Assembly (NCBI RefSeq): GCF_000420625.1
Contig: NZ_ATVH01000013.1
Span: 124,001-188,000 of the forward strand
Direction: 5' to 3'
DNA length: 64,000 nucleotides
From: Fodinicurvata sediminis DSM 21159
GTDB lineage: Bacteria; Pseudomonadota; Alphaproteobacteria; Kiloniellales; DSM-21159
The notes beneath the pieces were generated by a model. The model saw nothing but the letters and a program-made list of their open reading frames with translations. It ran no database searches and had not been told where the DNA came from. Shown piece by piece: positions 34,920-43,818 of this stretch. A program made the translations under genes and the position numbers. Position 1 is the first letter of the stretch, and every line of letters begins with the position of its first letter.

Positions 34920-36344
34920 GTGACGAAAGGCCTTTATATCAAGACATACGGCTGTCAGATGAATGTCTATGATTCCGCCCGTATGGCGGATCTGCTGGCG
35001 CCGCTTGGCTATGGCGACGTCGCACAGCCCGAGGCAGCCGACCTGATCATCCTGAACACCTGTCACATCCGCGAGAAGGCCAGCGAAAAGGTCTTCTCCG
35101 AATTGGGGCGCCTGCGCCACTTCAAGGAACAGGCCGCCGCCGACGGCCGGCAGATGCTGCTGGCTGTTGCCGGATGTGTCGCCCAGGCGGAAGGCGAGGA
35201 GATCGTCCGGCGCGCGCCACAAGTGGACATGGTCTTCGGTCCCCAGACCTATCATCGGCTGCCGGAACTGGTGGCCCGCGCCACCGAACACGGCGAACGC
35301 GGACTGGTGGATACCGATTTCCCGGTGGACTCCAAGTTTGATTCCCTGCCCGAGGAGCACCTGGGCGACGAAGCGGCGGCTTTCCTGTCCATCCAGGAAG
35401 GCTGCGACAAGTTCTGCACATTCTGTGTCGTACCCTACACGCGCGGCGCCGAGTTCTCGCGCCCCGTTTCAGCCGTCGTCGCCGAGGCCGAAAGCTTGGC
35501 GCGGCGCGGCGTGCGCGAAATCACCCTGCTGGGGCAGAACGTCAACGCCTATCATGGCGACGGACCCGACGGACGGACCTGGGGTCTTGGCCGACTGTTG
35601 CGCCGTCTGGCCGAGATCGAGGGGCTGGAGCGCCTGCGCTACACCACTTCTCATCCGCGAGATGTCGACGACGAACTGATCGCGGCTCACCGTGACGAGC
35701 CCAGGATCATGCCCTTCCTGCACCTTCCCGTGCAATCGGGCTCCGATCGCATTCTGGAGGCCATGAATCGCAAGCATACGGCCGATTTCTACTACCGCAT
35801 CGTTGATCAACTGCGCGAAGCACGGCCTGACCTGGCGCTGTCCTCGGACTTCATCGTCGGATTCCCGGGCGAGCGTGACGAGGATTTTGCCGACACCCTG
35901 AAACTGGTGACCGATATCGGCTTCACCCAGGCCTATTCCTTCAAGTACAGCCCCCGTCCGGGTACGCCGGCAGCGGACATCGCGGACCAGGTTCCGGCAG
36001 AGGTGGCCTCCGAACGGCTGTCGATCCTGCAGAACCTTCTGAATGAGCAGCAGATGGCCTTCAACCGGGCCCTGGTGGGCCGGCGCCAGCCCATCCTGCT
36101 CGAGCGCCCGGGCAAGTACGAGGGCCAGTTGATCGGACGCAGCCCCTACATGACCTCCGTGGTCGTGAATGCGCCCGCGCGGCTGATCGGACAGCTGGTG
36201 GAGGCCGACATCCAAGAGGCCCACGCCAACTCCTTGATCGGCGCGGTCGTGACGAGAGAGCCCGGGAACGGCATGGCAGTCGCCCCGACCGAGAGCGCCC
36301 CAGCTAGCGAAACGCCAGCCAGCGAAACGAGGGCCACAGCTTGA
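34920..36344 (+). CDS. miaB: tRNA-2-methylthio-N6-dimethylallyladenosine synthase
   Basis: The 474-residue radical SAM methylthiotransferase begins at GTG 34920. It has the N-terminal UPF0004 domain ([20 protein letters not shown] with cluster cysteines, [10 protein letters not shown] and [11 protein letters not shown]), the SAM-cluster motif [19 protein letters not shown] and a TRAM domain at the end (about 380-445; [20 protein letters not shown]). MiaB adds the 2-methylthio group to i6A37 in tRNAs. A Pro/Ala/Thr-rich tail of about 25 residues follows. Its TGA overlaps the next TTG start (TTGA). Confidence 0.95.
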   Translation: MTKGLYIKTYGCQMNVYDSARMADLLAPLGYGDVAQPEAADLIILNTCHIREKASEKVFSELGRLRHFKEQAAADGRQMLLAVAGCVAQAEGEEIVRRAPQVDMVFGPQTYHRLPELVARATEHGERGLVDTDFPVDSKFDSLPEEHLGDEAAAFLSIQEGCDKFCTFCVVPYTRGAEFSRPVSAVVAEAESLARRGVREITLLGQNVNAYHGDGPDGRTWGLGRLLRRLAEIEGLERLRYTTSHPRDVDDELIAAHRDEPRIMPFLHLPVQSGSDRILEAMNRKHTADFYYRIVDQLREARPDLALSSDFIVGFPGERDEDFADTLKLVTDIGFTQAYSFKYSPRPGTPAADIADQVPAEVASERLSILQNLLNEQQMAFNRALVGRRQPILLERPGKYEGQLIGRSPYMTSVVVNAPARLIGQLVEADIQEAHANSLIGAVVTREPGNGMAVAPTESAPASETPASETRATA

Positions 36345-37372
36345 CCAGCGATCCGCTTCAGATCGAATTCGACGACAATTCTCTGCTGCCGCTGCTGTTC
36401 GGCCAACACGATGAAAACCTGGTGCGCCTGGAACGCCAGCTGGGCGTCTCGTTGTCCTCGTTCGGGAATCTTGTCACCGTCAGTGGTCCGGAAGATTCCC
36501 GCTTGGCGGCCAAGCAGGCACTCCAGGCCCTCTACCAGCGCCTGAAGAAAGGCATGGATGTGGATTCGGCCGAAGTGGACGCCGCAGCGCGCCTGGCAGC
36601 CGGACGCAGTGCGGAAGACTCCGAGACCTCGCTGGATGCGATGCACGGCGGGGACTTGAAGCTGATCACGCGCAAGCGTCACGTCACGCCCCGTTCACCA
36701 GGCCAGATCGCCTACGTGAAAGCACTGCTGAGCAACGAACTGGTCTTCGGCATCGGCCCCGCCGGTACCGGCAAGACCTATCTGGCCGTGGCCACGGCCG
36801 TCAGCTACCTGATGAAAGGCCAGGTCGATCGCATTATCCTCTCCCGTCCGGCGGTGGAGGCCGGCGAACGCCTGGGATTCCTGCCCGGCGACATGAAGGA
36901 GAAGGTCGATCCCTATCTGCGTCCCCTCTACGACGCCCTGCATGACCTGATGCCTGGCGACCAGGTGGCGCGTCGCATGGAAACGGGCGAAATCGAAATT
37001 GCCCCCCTGGCCTTCATGCGCGGACGCACGCTGTCCAATGCCTTTGTCATCCTGGACGAGGCCCAGAACAGCACGCCCGTGCAGATGAAGATGTTCCTGA
37101 CCCGCCTGGGCGAGAATGGTCGCATGGTGGTTACCGGCGACCTCAGCCAGGTGGACCTGCCGCGCGGCCAGCCTTCGGGACTGCGCGATGCGGCCTATCT
37201 GCTGGCAAAGCTTGACGGGGTCGGCTTCGTCCAGTTCACGGATACGGACGTGGTTCGCCATCCCCTGGTCACGCGGATCGTACGCGCCTATGAAAACCGG
37301 GATGCCAAAGGCACGCGGGAGAAGGATCTTTTCGAAAGCTCACCCCCGGGCCAGAAGGTCGAGGAGTCATGA
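36341..37372 (+). CDS. PhoH-family ATPase (YbeZ type)
   Basis: A 343-residue protein. An N-terminal KH-like segment (about 15-70; [20 protein letters not shown]) is followed by the PhoH P-loop domain with [14 protein letters not shown] (Walker A) and [20 protein letters not shown] (Walker B region), and a conserved [17 protein letters not shown]. YbeZ/PhoH works beside YbeY in RNA maturation. It starts with TTG at 36341, overlapping the miaB stop by 4 bp, and its own stop overlaps ybeY by 4 bp. Confidence 0.92.
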   Translation: MTSDPLQIEFDDNSLLPLLFGQHDENLVRLERQLGVSLSSFGNLVTVSGPEDSRLAAKQALQALYQRLKKGMDVDSAEVDAAARLAAGRSAEDSETSLDAMHGGDLKLITRKRHVTPRSPGQIAYVKALLSNELVFGIGPAGTGKTYLAVATAVSYLMKGQVDRIILSRPAVEAGERLGFLPGDMKEKVDPYLRPLYDALHDLMPGDQVARRMETGEIEIAPLAFMRGRTLSNAFVILDEAQNSTPVQMKMFLTRLGENGRMVVTGDLSQVDLPRGQPSGLRDAAYLLAKLDGVGFVQFTDTDVVRHPLVTRIVRAYENRDAKGTREKDLFESSPPGQKVEES

Positions 37373-37902
37373 GCGACGAGCCTCCAAGTCCCTCGGGACT
37401 GACCGAATACACCCGAGACATCGACATCATCCATGAAAGCGAAGCCTGGCTGGCGGCCCTGCCGGAGGCGGATTCGCTGCTGCACGAAACAGTCCTCATG
37501 GGCCTGCGCGGGCTGGAGGAGAATATTGAGGTCTGTGTCGTCCTGGCGGACGACCCGCTCCTGCATGACCTGAATCGGAATTTCCGCGGCAAGGACCGGC
37601 CCACCAACGTCCTCTCCTTCCCCAGCGATGATCTCTTGCCCGATGGCATGCGCCTGCTGGGCGATGTCGTTCTATCCTACGACAGCTGCGCGCGTGAAGC
37701 GCGCGCGCAGGGCAAGACACTGCGCGATCATACGCGTCACCTGACCCTGCATGGTGTGCTTCACCTGCTGGGTCATGATCACGAAGAGGCGGAAGACGCC
37801 GAGGAAATGGAAAGACTGGAGGTAGAACTGCTCGCCGAGTTGGGCGTTGCCGATCCCTATGCGGAAGCGGCAGGCGCACCGGCGGGAAAAGGCGGACCAT
37901 GA
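37369..37902 (+). CDS. ybeY: Endoribonuclease YbeY
   Basis: A 177-residue protein with the single-strand endoribonuclease zinc motif HGVLHLLGHDHEEAEDAEEM (H-x3-H-x5-H) and the upstream LNRNFRGKDRPTNVLSFP signature. It processes the 3' end of 16S rRNA and takes part in 70S quality control. The N-terminal 30 residues are a variable extension. It is coupled by 4-bp overlaps to phoH before and corC after. Confidence 0.94.
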   Translation: MSDEPPSPSGLTEYTRDIDIIHESEAWLAALPEADSLLHETVLMGLRGLEENIEVCVVLADDPLLHDLNRNFRGKDRPTNVLSFPSDDLLPDGMRLLGDVVLSYDSCAREARAQGKTLRDHTRHLTLHGVLHLLGHDHEEAEDAEEMERLEVELLAELGVADPYAEAAGAPAGKGGP

Positions 37903-38858
37903 GTGGACAAGAAACGACTTCAAGCCTGTCAGACGACACAACGAACGGCTCCAACGGCTCCTCTGACGAGTCCAGTGGCCTTACACGTGCCCTCGGCTGG
38001 ATCATGGCGCGGCTACGCGGACGCAACGGCGAATCCCAGCAGTTGCGCGATACCCTGGAAGAGATCATAGGGGAGATCGACGAGAACGACGAGGAGGCCA
38101 ACTCGCCGATCAGCGGTCATGAGCGCATGCTCCTGACCAACGTCTTCAAGCTGCGCCACCTGACCGCCTATGACGTGATGGTTCCGCGCGCCGACATCGT
38201 GGCCGCACCGCTCGAAACCGGCTATGACGAACTGGTCGAGATCCATGCCGAGGCCGGGCACAGCCGCCTTCCCGTCTTTCGCGATTCCCTCGATGACGTG
38301 GTCGGCATGGTGCATATCAAGGACGTGATCACGGGCACGCGCGACAAGTCGCGCTTCCGCCTGGCCAACATTCTGCGTCCCATCGAGTTCGTGGCTCCCT
38401 CTATGCGCGTTCTCGACCTCCTGCTCGACATGCGCGTCAAGCGCAGCCACATGGCCCTGGTGGTCGATGAATTCGGCGGCATCGACGGCCTGATCACCAT
38501 CGAGGACCTGGTCGAGGAAATCGTCGGCGAGATCGACGACGAGCACGACGAACAGGAAGCACCCAAGATGACCTGGCGCCAGGACGGCGCATTGGTTGCC
38601 GATGCCCGGACCCCCATCGAGGATTTCGAGGAAGAAGTGGGCGCGGTCCTGTCCGAGGACGAGCGCGAGGAGGACATCGATACCCTGGGCGGGCTGGTTT
38701 TCTACCTGGCCGGACGGGTCCCTGCACGCGGGGAGCTGATCCACCACGCCGCCTCGGGAATCACCTTCGAGGTGCTGCAGGCCGATCTGAGACGTGTCCG
38801 CCGGCTTCGTGTCCGCGACCTACCCAACAAGCAGCCAGGAGCGGACACGGACTCGTGA
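37899..38858 (+). CDS. corC: CorC/HlyC-type CBS domain protein
   Basis: A 319-residue soluble protein. The N-terminal 70 residues are acidic. Two CBS domains follow (from about 85; AYDVMVPRADIVAAPLET, HSRLPVFRDSLDDVVGMVHI, then MALVVDEFGGIDGLITIEDL), and the C-terminal CorC_HlyC domain spans about 230-310. Such proteins link magnesium or cobalt efflux to membrane integrity and are next to lnt in E. coli as well. The stop overlaps the lnt start (GTGA). Confidence 0.9.
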   Translation: MSGQETTSSLSDDTTNGSNGSSDESSGLTRALGWIMARLRGRNGESQQLRDTLEEIIGEIDENDEEANSPISGHERMLLTNVFKLRHLTAYDVMVPRADIVAAPLETGYDELVEIHAEAGHSRLPVFRDSLDDVVGMVHIKDVITGTRDKSRFRLANILRPIEFVAPSMRVLDLLLDMRVKRSHMALVVDEFGGIDGLITIEDLVEEIVGEIDDEHDEQEAPKMTWRQDGALVADARTPIEDFEEEVGAVLSEDEREEDIDTLGGLVFYLAGRVPARGELIHHAASGITFEVLQADLRRVRRLRVRDLPNKQPGADTDS

Positions 38859-40459
38859 ACAACGACGCCCCGACACACAGCCGACAGACCTCCATCGGCT
38901 GGCTGGACAGCTGCGCGCAAGGCCTGCGAAACCTGACCGGCTGGCGGCGGAGCTTGCTGGCCATACTCCTCGGTGCGCTCTCTGCGACTGCCTTTGCACC
39001 TCTGCACCTGGTCCTACTGCTTGTTCCGGCCTACAGCGGCCTGCTCTGGCTGCTCGACGGGGCACAGCGCGATCGCCAGGCCTTCCTGATTGGCTGGAGC
39101 TTCGGGTTCGGCCAGTTCATCGCCGGCCTCTACTGGATCGGCATCGCAATGACTGTGGACCTGGCCAAGTTCGGTTGGTTCATGCCCGTTTCCGTGGGCG
39201 GCCTCTCGGCTGGACTCGCCCTCTTCCCGGCATTGGCAATCTGGGCCACCTGGCGTTTCGGCGGCCGCGGAACGAGCCGCCTCCTGTTCCTGGCTGCCGC
39301 CTGGCTGGCCGCGGAGTTCCTGCGCTCTGTCCTGCTGACTGGCTTTCCCTGGAACTTGCTGGGATCCGTATGGACCTTCAGTGCGGTTCCTCTCCAGGGT
39401 GCAGCGCTTCTGGGCGTATGGGGGCTGTCCGCTTTGACGCTGCTGGCGGCTGCAGCCCCGGCACTTCTGGCCGGCCCCGCGCGTTCACCCCGAGGAGGCC
39501 GGGCCCTGCTGGCGACCTTCGGCGCCATTCTCCTGCTTTGGGTGGGCGGCTTCCTTCGCCTGCAGGCCGCGCCCGAACCGGGCAGCGAGATGCAGCCCGA
39601 AAGCCAGTTACGCCTCGTCCAGCCCAGCATCTCGCAGCAGGACAAGTGGCGTGCCGACCGTCGCGAGGATAACCTGCTGCAACACATGCGCATGTCCATG
39701 GCCCAGTCCGGTCAGAACATAACTCACTACCTCTGGCCCGAAACGGCCGCACCATATTATCTCAATCGACAATCCCAGGTTCTGTCCGCCCTGCAGGACA
39801 TCCTTCCCGAGGGTGGAGCCCTGCTGACCGGAGCCATGGCCCTGGACGGGTCGGAAGACGCTCAGGAGCTCTACAATTCGATCTTCGTCATAACGCCCGA
39901 GCAGGGAATCACCGAACGCTTCGACAAGTTCCATCTGGTTCCCTTCGGCGAGTACGTGCCCCTGCGCAGCTTGATCGACATGACTAAGATCACGGAAGGC
40001 ACCATGGACTTCTCGGCTGGACCGGGCCCCGCCATTCTGGAAGCGCCTGGCCTGCCACCGGCGGCACCTCTGGTCTGCTATGAGGTGATCTTCTCCGGCC
40101 GTGTCGTCGATCCCGATTCGCCGCGGCCCGAATGGATATTCAATGTGACCAACGATGCCTGGTTCGGACAGTCCTCAGGTCCCTATCAGCACCTTGCTGC
40201 AGCGCGCCTGCGTGCCGTGGAGGAGGGGCTGCCGCTTTTGCGGGCCGCCAACAATGGCATTTCCGCCGTGATCGACCCCTATGGCCGGATATTACAGCGC
40301 CTTCCGTTGAATGCCGTGGGTGTCATCGACACGCAACTGCCGCGCCCTGTCGAGACTCCGCCTCCCTACGCACAGCTTGGGCGCTGGTCAGTCGCCATTC
40401 TGGTCGTTCTGCTGCTCGGGGCCAGCCTGGCATTTCGCCAGCGGGGCGCGAAAAGCTGA
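38855..40459 (+). CDS. lnt: Apolipoprotein N-acyltransferase
   Basis: The 534-residue protein has an N-terminal membrane domain of about seven helices (about 30-225) and a C-terminal nitrilase domain with the three catalytic residues: Glu in YLWPETAAPYYL, Lys in FDKFHLVPFGEYVPL and Cys in LVCYEVIFSGRV. A final helix (WSVAILVVLLLGASLAF) closes it. Lnt N-acylates the amino-terminal cysteine of lipoproteins in the inner membrane. The GTG start at 38855 overlaps the corC stop. It ends the miaB-phoH-ybeY-corC-lnt series. Confidence 0.94.
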   Translation: MNNDAPTHSRQTSIGWLDSCAQGLRNLTGWRRSLLAILLGALSATAFAPLHLVLLLVPAYSGLLWLLDGAQRDRQAFLIGWSFGFGQFIAGLYWIGIAMTVDLAKFGWFMPVSVGGLSAGLALFPALAIWATWRFGGRGTSRLLFLAAAWLAAEFLRSVLLTGFPWNLLGSVWTFSAVPLQGAALLGVWGLSALTLLAAAAPALLAGPARSPRGGRALLATFGAILLLWVGGFLRLQAAPEPGSEMQPESQLRLVQPSISQQDKWRADRREDNLLQHMRMSMAQSGQNITHYLWPETAAPYYLNRQSQVLSALQDILPEGGALLTGAMALDGSEDAQELYNSIFVITPEQGITERFDKFHLVPFGEYVPLRSLIDMTKITEGTMDFSAGPGPAILEAPGLPPAAPLVCYEVIFSGRVVDPDSPRPEWIFNVTNDAWFGQSSGPYQHLAAARLRAVEEGLPLLRAANNGISAVIDPYGRILQRLPLNAVGVIDTQLPRPVETPPPYAQLGRWSVAILVVLLLGASLAFRQRGAKS

Positions 40460-40539
40460 CCAAAACCCAGCCGTAACGCCTTGAGAACGTTTCATTTTTG
40501 ACACAGGATTGAACCCGATTCCCCCTGTCTTCAACCATG

Positions 40540-40574
40540 CCGTCAGGTTGACGGCCTCTTTGCTTCTGTAATAT
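40540..40574 (+). promoter_or_regulatory. Palindromic operator and promoter before the xre gene
   Basis: A dyad ccgtca-ggt-tgacgg (40540-40554) contains a TTGACG (40548-40553) that can act as a -35 box; TAATAT at 40569-40574 follows after 15 nt. A repressor bound to the dyad would cover the -35 region. The next gene encodes a helix-turn-helix protein, so it may be its own repressor. Confidence 0.5.
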
Positions 40575-40628
40575 CCAAAGCGCTCTTCGAAGCTGCAAAG
40601 GTGCAAGCAGATGATGGCTGGAGGAAAC

Positions 40629-41093
40629 ATGGCGCGACGCGAAACCGGACAGCGCGGGCGCGGAAGCGGTCGTCCCAACCCTGTCGATATTCATGTGGGG
40701 ACCAAAGTACGCGAACGCCGGACCCTGCTTGGATTGAGCCAGGAAAAACTGGGGGAGGCCCTTGGCCTGACCTTTCAGCAGGTTCAGAAGTACGAACGCG
40801 GCACCAACAGGGTCAGCGCCAGCCGGCTCTACGATCTCTGCCATGTACTTGATACCGACATGAACTACTTCTTCGAGGATCTGCCCGAAGAGGTTGCCAG
40901 CCAGGCGCCGAACAAGGCTGGCGGCTTGCCCGATAGCGCCCAGCAGGACAACGGCAAGGACGATCCTCTGAACAAGCGCGAGACGCTGGAATTGGTGCGG
41001 GCCTATTACCGCATTCAGGACCCCGAATTGCGCCGCCGCCTGTTCGAGATGACCAAGGCCCTGGGAAGCCTGAAAGACAAGAACGGGAACTGA
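40629..41093 (+). CDS. XRE-family helix-turn-helix regulator (PhrR-like)
   Basis: A 154-residue protein. The helix-turn-helix is LGLSQEKLGEALGLTFQQVQ followed by KYERGTNRVSASRLYDL, typical of Cro/C1 regulators. The start is ATG 40629, with GGAGG 4 nt upstream; a longer frame begins at 40611. The C-terminal 60 residues form an acidic and helical region. In Sinorhizobium the acid-inducible regulator phrR lies downstream of the lnt homologue actA, which is the same position as here; the protein is probably its orthologue. It precedes metK. Confidence 0.85.
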   Translation: MARRETGQRGRGSGRPNPVDIHVGTKVRERRTLLGLSQEKLGEALGLTFQQVQKYERGTNRVSASRLYDLCHVLDTDMNYFFEDLPEEVASQAPNKAGGLPDSAQQDNGKDDPLNKRETLELVRAYYRIQDPELRRRLFEMTKALGSLKDKNGN

Positions 41094-41111
41094 CGTTCCA
41101 GCGTCTTTTTT
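41073..41111 (+). terminator. Terminator after the xre gene
   Basis: A two-part stem spans the end of the gene: aaagac (41073-41078) with gtcttt (41104-41109), and inner ggaac (41086-41090) with gttcc (41095-41099) around TGAC. Six Ts run from 41106. The stem begins inside the coding region, and it would limit read-through into metK. Confidence 0.5.
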
Positions 41112-41204
41112 GCTTGTCCCCCTGCTCCGGACTCGGCAGATTCGTGCGCCGTGAGGCTCCTTCGACAGGAACCGTTTCAAGAGCATCAGCAGGCAGAGCG
41201 AGAC

Positions 41205-42377
41205 GTGGAACACGGCAATTATCTCTTTACCAGCGAATCGGTATCGGAAGGTCATCCGGACAAGGTCTGCGACCGCGTTTCCGACGCCATTGTCGATGCC
41301 TTCCTGTCCCAGGATCCCCATGCGCGCGTCGCCCTGGAAACCCTGGCCACGACCAACCGGATCGTGCTTGCCGGCGAAGTGCGCGGTCCGGAGTCCATTA
41401 CGCCGGCTGTCATGGAGGACATTGCCCGGAAGGCGGTGAAGGATATCGGCTATGACCAGGAGGGCTTCAGCTGGAAGGATCTGGTGGTCGAAGTACTGGT
41501 TCACCAGCAATCGTCTGACATCGCCGCAGGCGTGGATGCAGCCGGGAACAAGGATGAAGGCGCTGGCGACCAGGGCATCATGTTCGGCTTCGCCTGCAAC
41601 GAGACCGACAGTCTGATGCCGGCACCGATCCACTTCGCGCATTCCGTCCTGCGATCCCTTGCTGAGGCACGCCATTCGGGCGCGGAACCGAAACTGGGGC
41701 CCGACGCCAAGAGCCAGGTGACGCTCCAGTACGAGAACGGCCAACCCGCCCGCACCACATCCATCGTGCTTTCCACCCAGCATGACGAAAGCCTGACGCA
41801 GGATGAAGTGCGCCGGATCGTGCGCCCGCATGTGGTCAACTGCCTGCCCGAGGGCTGGATGTGCCCGGAAGACGAGTTCTACGTGAACCCAACCGGGCGC
41901 TTCGTCATCGGCGGCCCGGACGGGGACTGCGGCCTGACGGGCCGCAAGATCATCGTCGACACCTATGGCGGCGCCGCCCCGCACGGCGGCGGGGCCTTCT
42001 CAGGGAAGGACCCGACCAAGGTCGACCGCTCGGCAGCCTATGCCGCACGCTACCTTGCCAAGAACGTCGTGGCCGCCGGCCTGGCCGACCGCTGCCTTCT
42101 GCAGCTGTCCTATGCCATCGGCGTCTCCCGTCCTCTGAGTGTCTACATTCACACCGACGGAACGGCCCGGGTGGACACGGCAAGGCTCGAGAAGGTCCTG
42201 CGCGAGCTGATGGATCTTTCGCCGCGAGGCATCCGTGAGCACCTGAACCTGAACAGACCAATCTACGCCCGCACGGCGGCCTATGGACATTTCGGGCGGC
42301 CGGCCGAGGCGGATGGCGGTTTCTCCTGGGAACGCCTGGATCTGGTCGAGGACCTGAAATCCGCCTTCAACGCTTGA
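41205..42377 (+). CDS. metK: S-adenosylmethionine synthetase
   Basis: The homologous region is 390 residues, starting at GTG 41205 ([20 protein letters not shown]); an open frame extends to 41151 but without homology. Motifs: [16 protein letters not shown] (ATP and Mg), [14 protein letters not shown], the glycine-rich [15 protein letters not shown], and [20 protein letters not shown]. It makes SAM from methionine and ATP for the many methyltransferases encoded nearby. About 110 bp separate it from the xre gene; I see no known SAM riboswitch there. Confidence 0.95.
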   Translation: MEHGNYLFTSESVSEGHPDKVCDRVSDAIVDAFLSQDPHARVALETLATTNRIVLAGEVRGPESITPAVMEDIARKAVKDIGYDQEGFSWKDLVVEVLVHQQSSDIAAGVDAAGNKDEGAGDQGIMFGFACNETDSLMPAPIHFAHSVLRSLAEARHSGAEPKLGPDAKSQVTLQYENGQPARTTSIVLSTQHDESLTQDEVRRIVRPHVVNCLPEGWMCPEDEFYVNPTGRFVIGGPDGDCGLTGRKIIVDTYGGAAPHGGGAFSGKDPTKVDRSAAYAARYLAKNVVAAGLADRCLLQLSYAIGVSRPLSVYIHTDGTARVDTARLEKVLRELMDLSPRGIREHLNLNRPIYARTAAYGHFGRPAEADGGFSWERLDLVEDLKSAFNA

Positions 42378-42385
42378 GTCCGGAC

Positions 42386-43081
42386 ATGTCCAGTCAGGAA
42401 AGCCAGCGCAAGGTCTATGGCCGGCGCGTAGGGCGGCCGCTTCGCGAAGGTCTGCGCCGCTTGATCGAGCAGGAACTTCCCGCGCGCGCCATACCCCTTC
42501 CGGACAATCCCGGGCAAACACTCGATCCACAGTCTTTCTTCACACGCAAACCTGACGGAATCTGGCTCGAAATCGGGTTCGGCGGCGGTGAACACCTTGC
42601 GGCCCAGGCCGAAGCCTACCCCGGAGTGGGCATGATCGGTGTCGAATTCTTTCGCAATGGCATTGCCGCTCTTCTGCGCGAGTGCCGTGAGCGCAATCTG
42701 GACAATGTGCGCATCCTGGAAGATGACGCCCGGCTGCTGCTGGACCACCTGCCGGATGATTGCCTGGACCGGGCCTACCTGCTGTTCCCGGACCCCTGGC
42801 CCAAGACACGTCACCACAAGCGGCGCTTTATACAGCCGCAAACGCTGGATGCCCTGGCCAGGGCCCTGAAGCCGGGTGCCGAATTCCGGCTGGCCAGCGA
42901 CGATCCCGGCTATCAGGTCTGGATGCTGCGCCACATGATGGATCATGCCGCCTTCGAGTGGACCGCACGGCGTCCGCAGGACTGGCAGCAGCGCTCTCGG
43001 GACTGGCCGGCAACCCGCTATGAGGAAAAAGCGATTGCCCAGGGGCGCCAGCCGATCTTCCTGAAATTCCGGCGGCGCTAG
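42386..43081 (+). CDS. trmB: tRNA (guanine-N7-)-methyltransferase
   Basis: A protein of about 231 residues. The SAM-binding motif is WLEIGFGGGEHLAAQAEAYP and the TrmB-specific DLLFPDPWPKTRHHKRRF-type sequence is seen as LLFPDPWPKTRHHKRRFIQP. The enzyme makes m7G46 in tRNA. ATG 42386 is preferred; a TTG at 42374 overlaps the metK stop in TTGA form, as seen also for phoH, and could be the real start. It uses SAM from the metK product upstream. Confidence 0.93.
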   Translation: MSSQESQRKVYGRRVGRPLREGLRRLIEQELPARAIPLPDNPGQTLDPQSFFTRKPDGIWLEIGFGGGEHLAAQAEAYPGVGMIGVEFFRNGIAALLRECRERNLDNVRILEDDARLLLDHLPDDCLDRAYLLFPDPWPKTRHHKRRFIQPQTLDALARALKPGAEFRLASDDPGYQVWMLRHMMDHAAFEWTARRPQDWQQRSRDWPATRYEEKAIAQGRQPIFLKFRRR

Positions 43082-43146
43082 ACAGCGCATCAAAAGGCTT
43101 GAAAAAAGCCGTCGAGAGTCCTAGTTTCCGCCTATGCCATAGGGTA

Positions 43147-43169
43147 CAACCTGACTGTTAAGTCGGTTG
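43147..43169 (+). promoter_or_regulatory. Bulged hairpin in the rimP leader
   Basis: The bases caacc (43147-43151) and ggttg (43165-43169) pair outside gact/agtc (43153-43156, 43161-43164) with a bulged T and a GTTA loop. It lies immediately before the bidirectional terminator, so the two structures may form an attenuator or protect the trmB 3' end. Confidence 0.4.
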
Positions 43170-43175
43170 CGCCAC

Positions 43176-43209
43176 AAAAAAATGGTGGGCCCGCGGCCCG
43201 CCTTTTTTT
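43176..43209. terminator. Bidirectional intrinsic terminator between trmB and rimP
   Basis: An 8-bp GC stem (ggtgggcc 43184-43191 and ggcccgcc 43195-43202, one G-T pair) with a 3-nt loop is flanked by a run of seven As (43176-43182) and seven Ts (43203-43209), so the stem can be lengthened by A-T pairs and works in both directions. It must stop much of the upstream transcription before the rimP-nusA-infB operon. Confidence 0.8.
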
Positions 43210-43249
43210 ATTAGACCGCACGGGCTTGTGCGGAGGAGACAGCCGAACC

Positions 43250-43813
43250 GTGCCAGAGCATTCGAATGACAACGGGACAGCCGTTCCCGAGTTGGCGCGG
43301 ACCAGCGAGGGAAAGGCGGCAGAGGTCGAACGTATCATTGCCCCCTCCGTAGAGGACATGGGCTTCGAAATCGTGCGCGTCCAGTTGAGTGGCGGCGAGG
43401 GTCGCCCGGTCCTGCAGATCATGGCCGAACGGCCCGATGGCAGCATGGGTGTGGACGACTGTGCCGAACTCAGCCGGACGGTTTCGGCCCTGCTGGACGT
43501 TGAGGATCCGATTGCGGGGGGCTACGAGCTGGAAGTCTCCTCGCCGGGTCTTGACCGGCCTCTGACCCGGCTCAAGGACTACGAGCGCTACGCCGGGTTC
43601 GAGGCCAAGCTGGAACTCGAGGTGCCGCACAACGGCCGCAAGCGCTGGCGGGGACGCCTGCGCGGGCTGGAGAACACGACCGTTCTGCTTCAGGCAAGCG
43701 AGACGGGCGAAATTGAGCGCTTGGCCTTTGGCGATATCGCCAAGGGCAAGCTGGTGCTGACTGACGACCTCCTTGCCGCGATGCAGGACGGATCGAACAG
43801 GAATAGGGATTGA
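43250..43813 (+). CDS. rimP: Ribosome maturation factor RimP
   Basis: About 187 residues. The N-terminal domain reads EVERIIAPSVEDMGFEIVRV, then VDDCAELSRTVSALLDVEDP, YELEVSSPGLDRPLTRLKDY, all RimP signatures; the C-terminal domain is Sm-like (about 105-175). It assists 30S assembly. GTG 43250 is chosen, with GGAGGAG upstream at 43232-43238; a TTG at 43226 is in frame but odd. It opens the rimP-nusA-ylxR-infB operon and its stop overlaps an in-frame TTG of nusA. Confidence 0.92.
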   Translation: MPEHSNDNGTAVPELARTSEGKAAEVERIIAPSVEDMGFEIVRVQLSGGEGRPVLQIMAERPDGSMGVDDCAELSRTVSALLDVEDPIAGGYELEVSSPGLDRPLTRLKDYERYAGFEAKLELEVPHNGRKRWRGRLRGLENTTVLLQASETGEIERLAFGDIAKGKLVLTDDLLAAMQDGSNRNRD

Positions 43814-43818
43814 ACCAG

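Noticed and set aside
41094-41204. SAM riboswitch before metK
   Set aside because: I could not find the SAM-II, SAM-V or SAM/SAH cores in this short leader by eye.
43140-43175. Asn-anticodon-like CTGTTAA loop in the rimP leader, as for a tRNA gene before rimP in E. coli
   Set aside because: The flanking stem does not pair as an anticodon arm, and no D-arm, T-arm or acceptor stem can be drawn around it.
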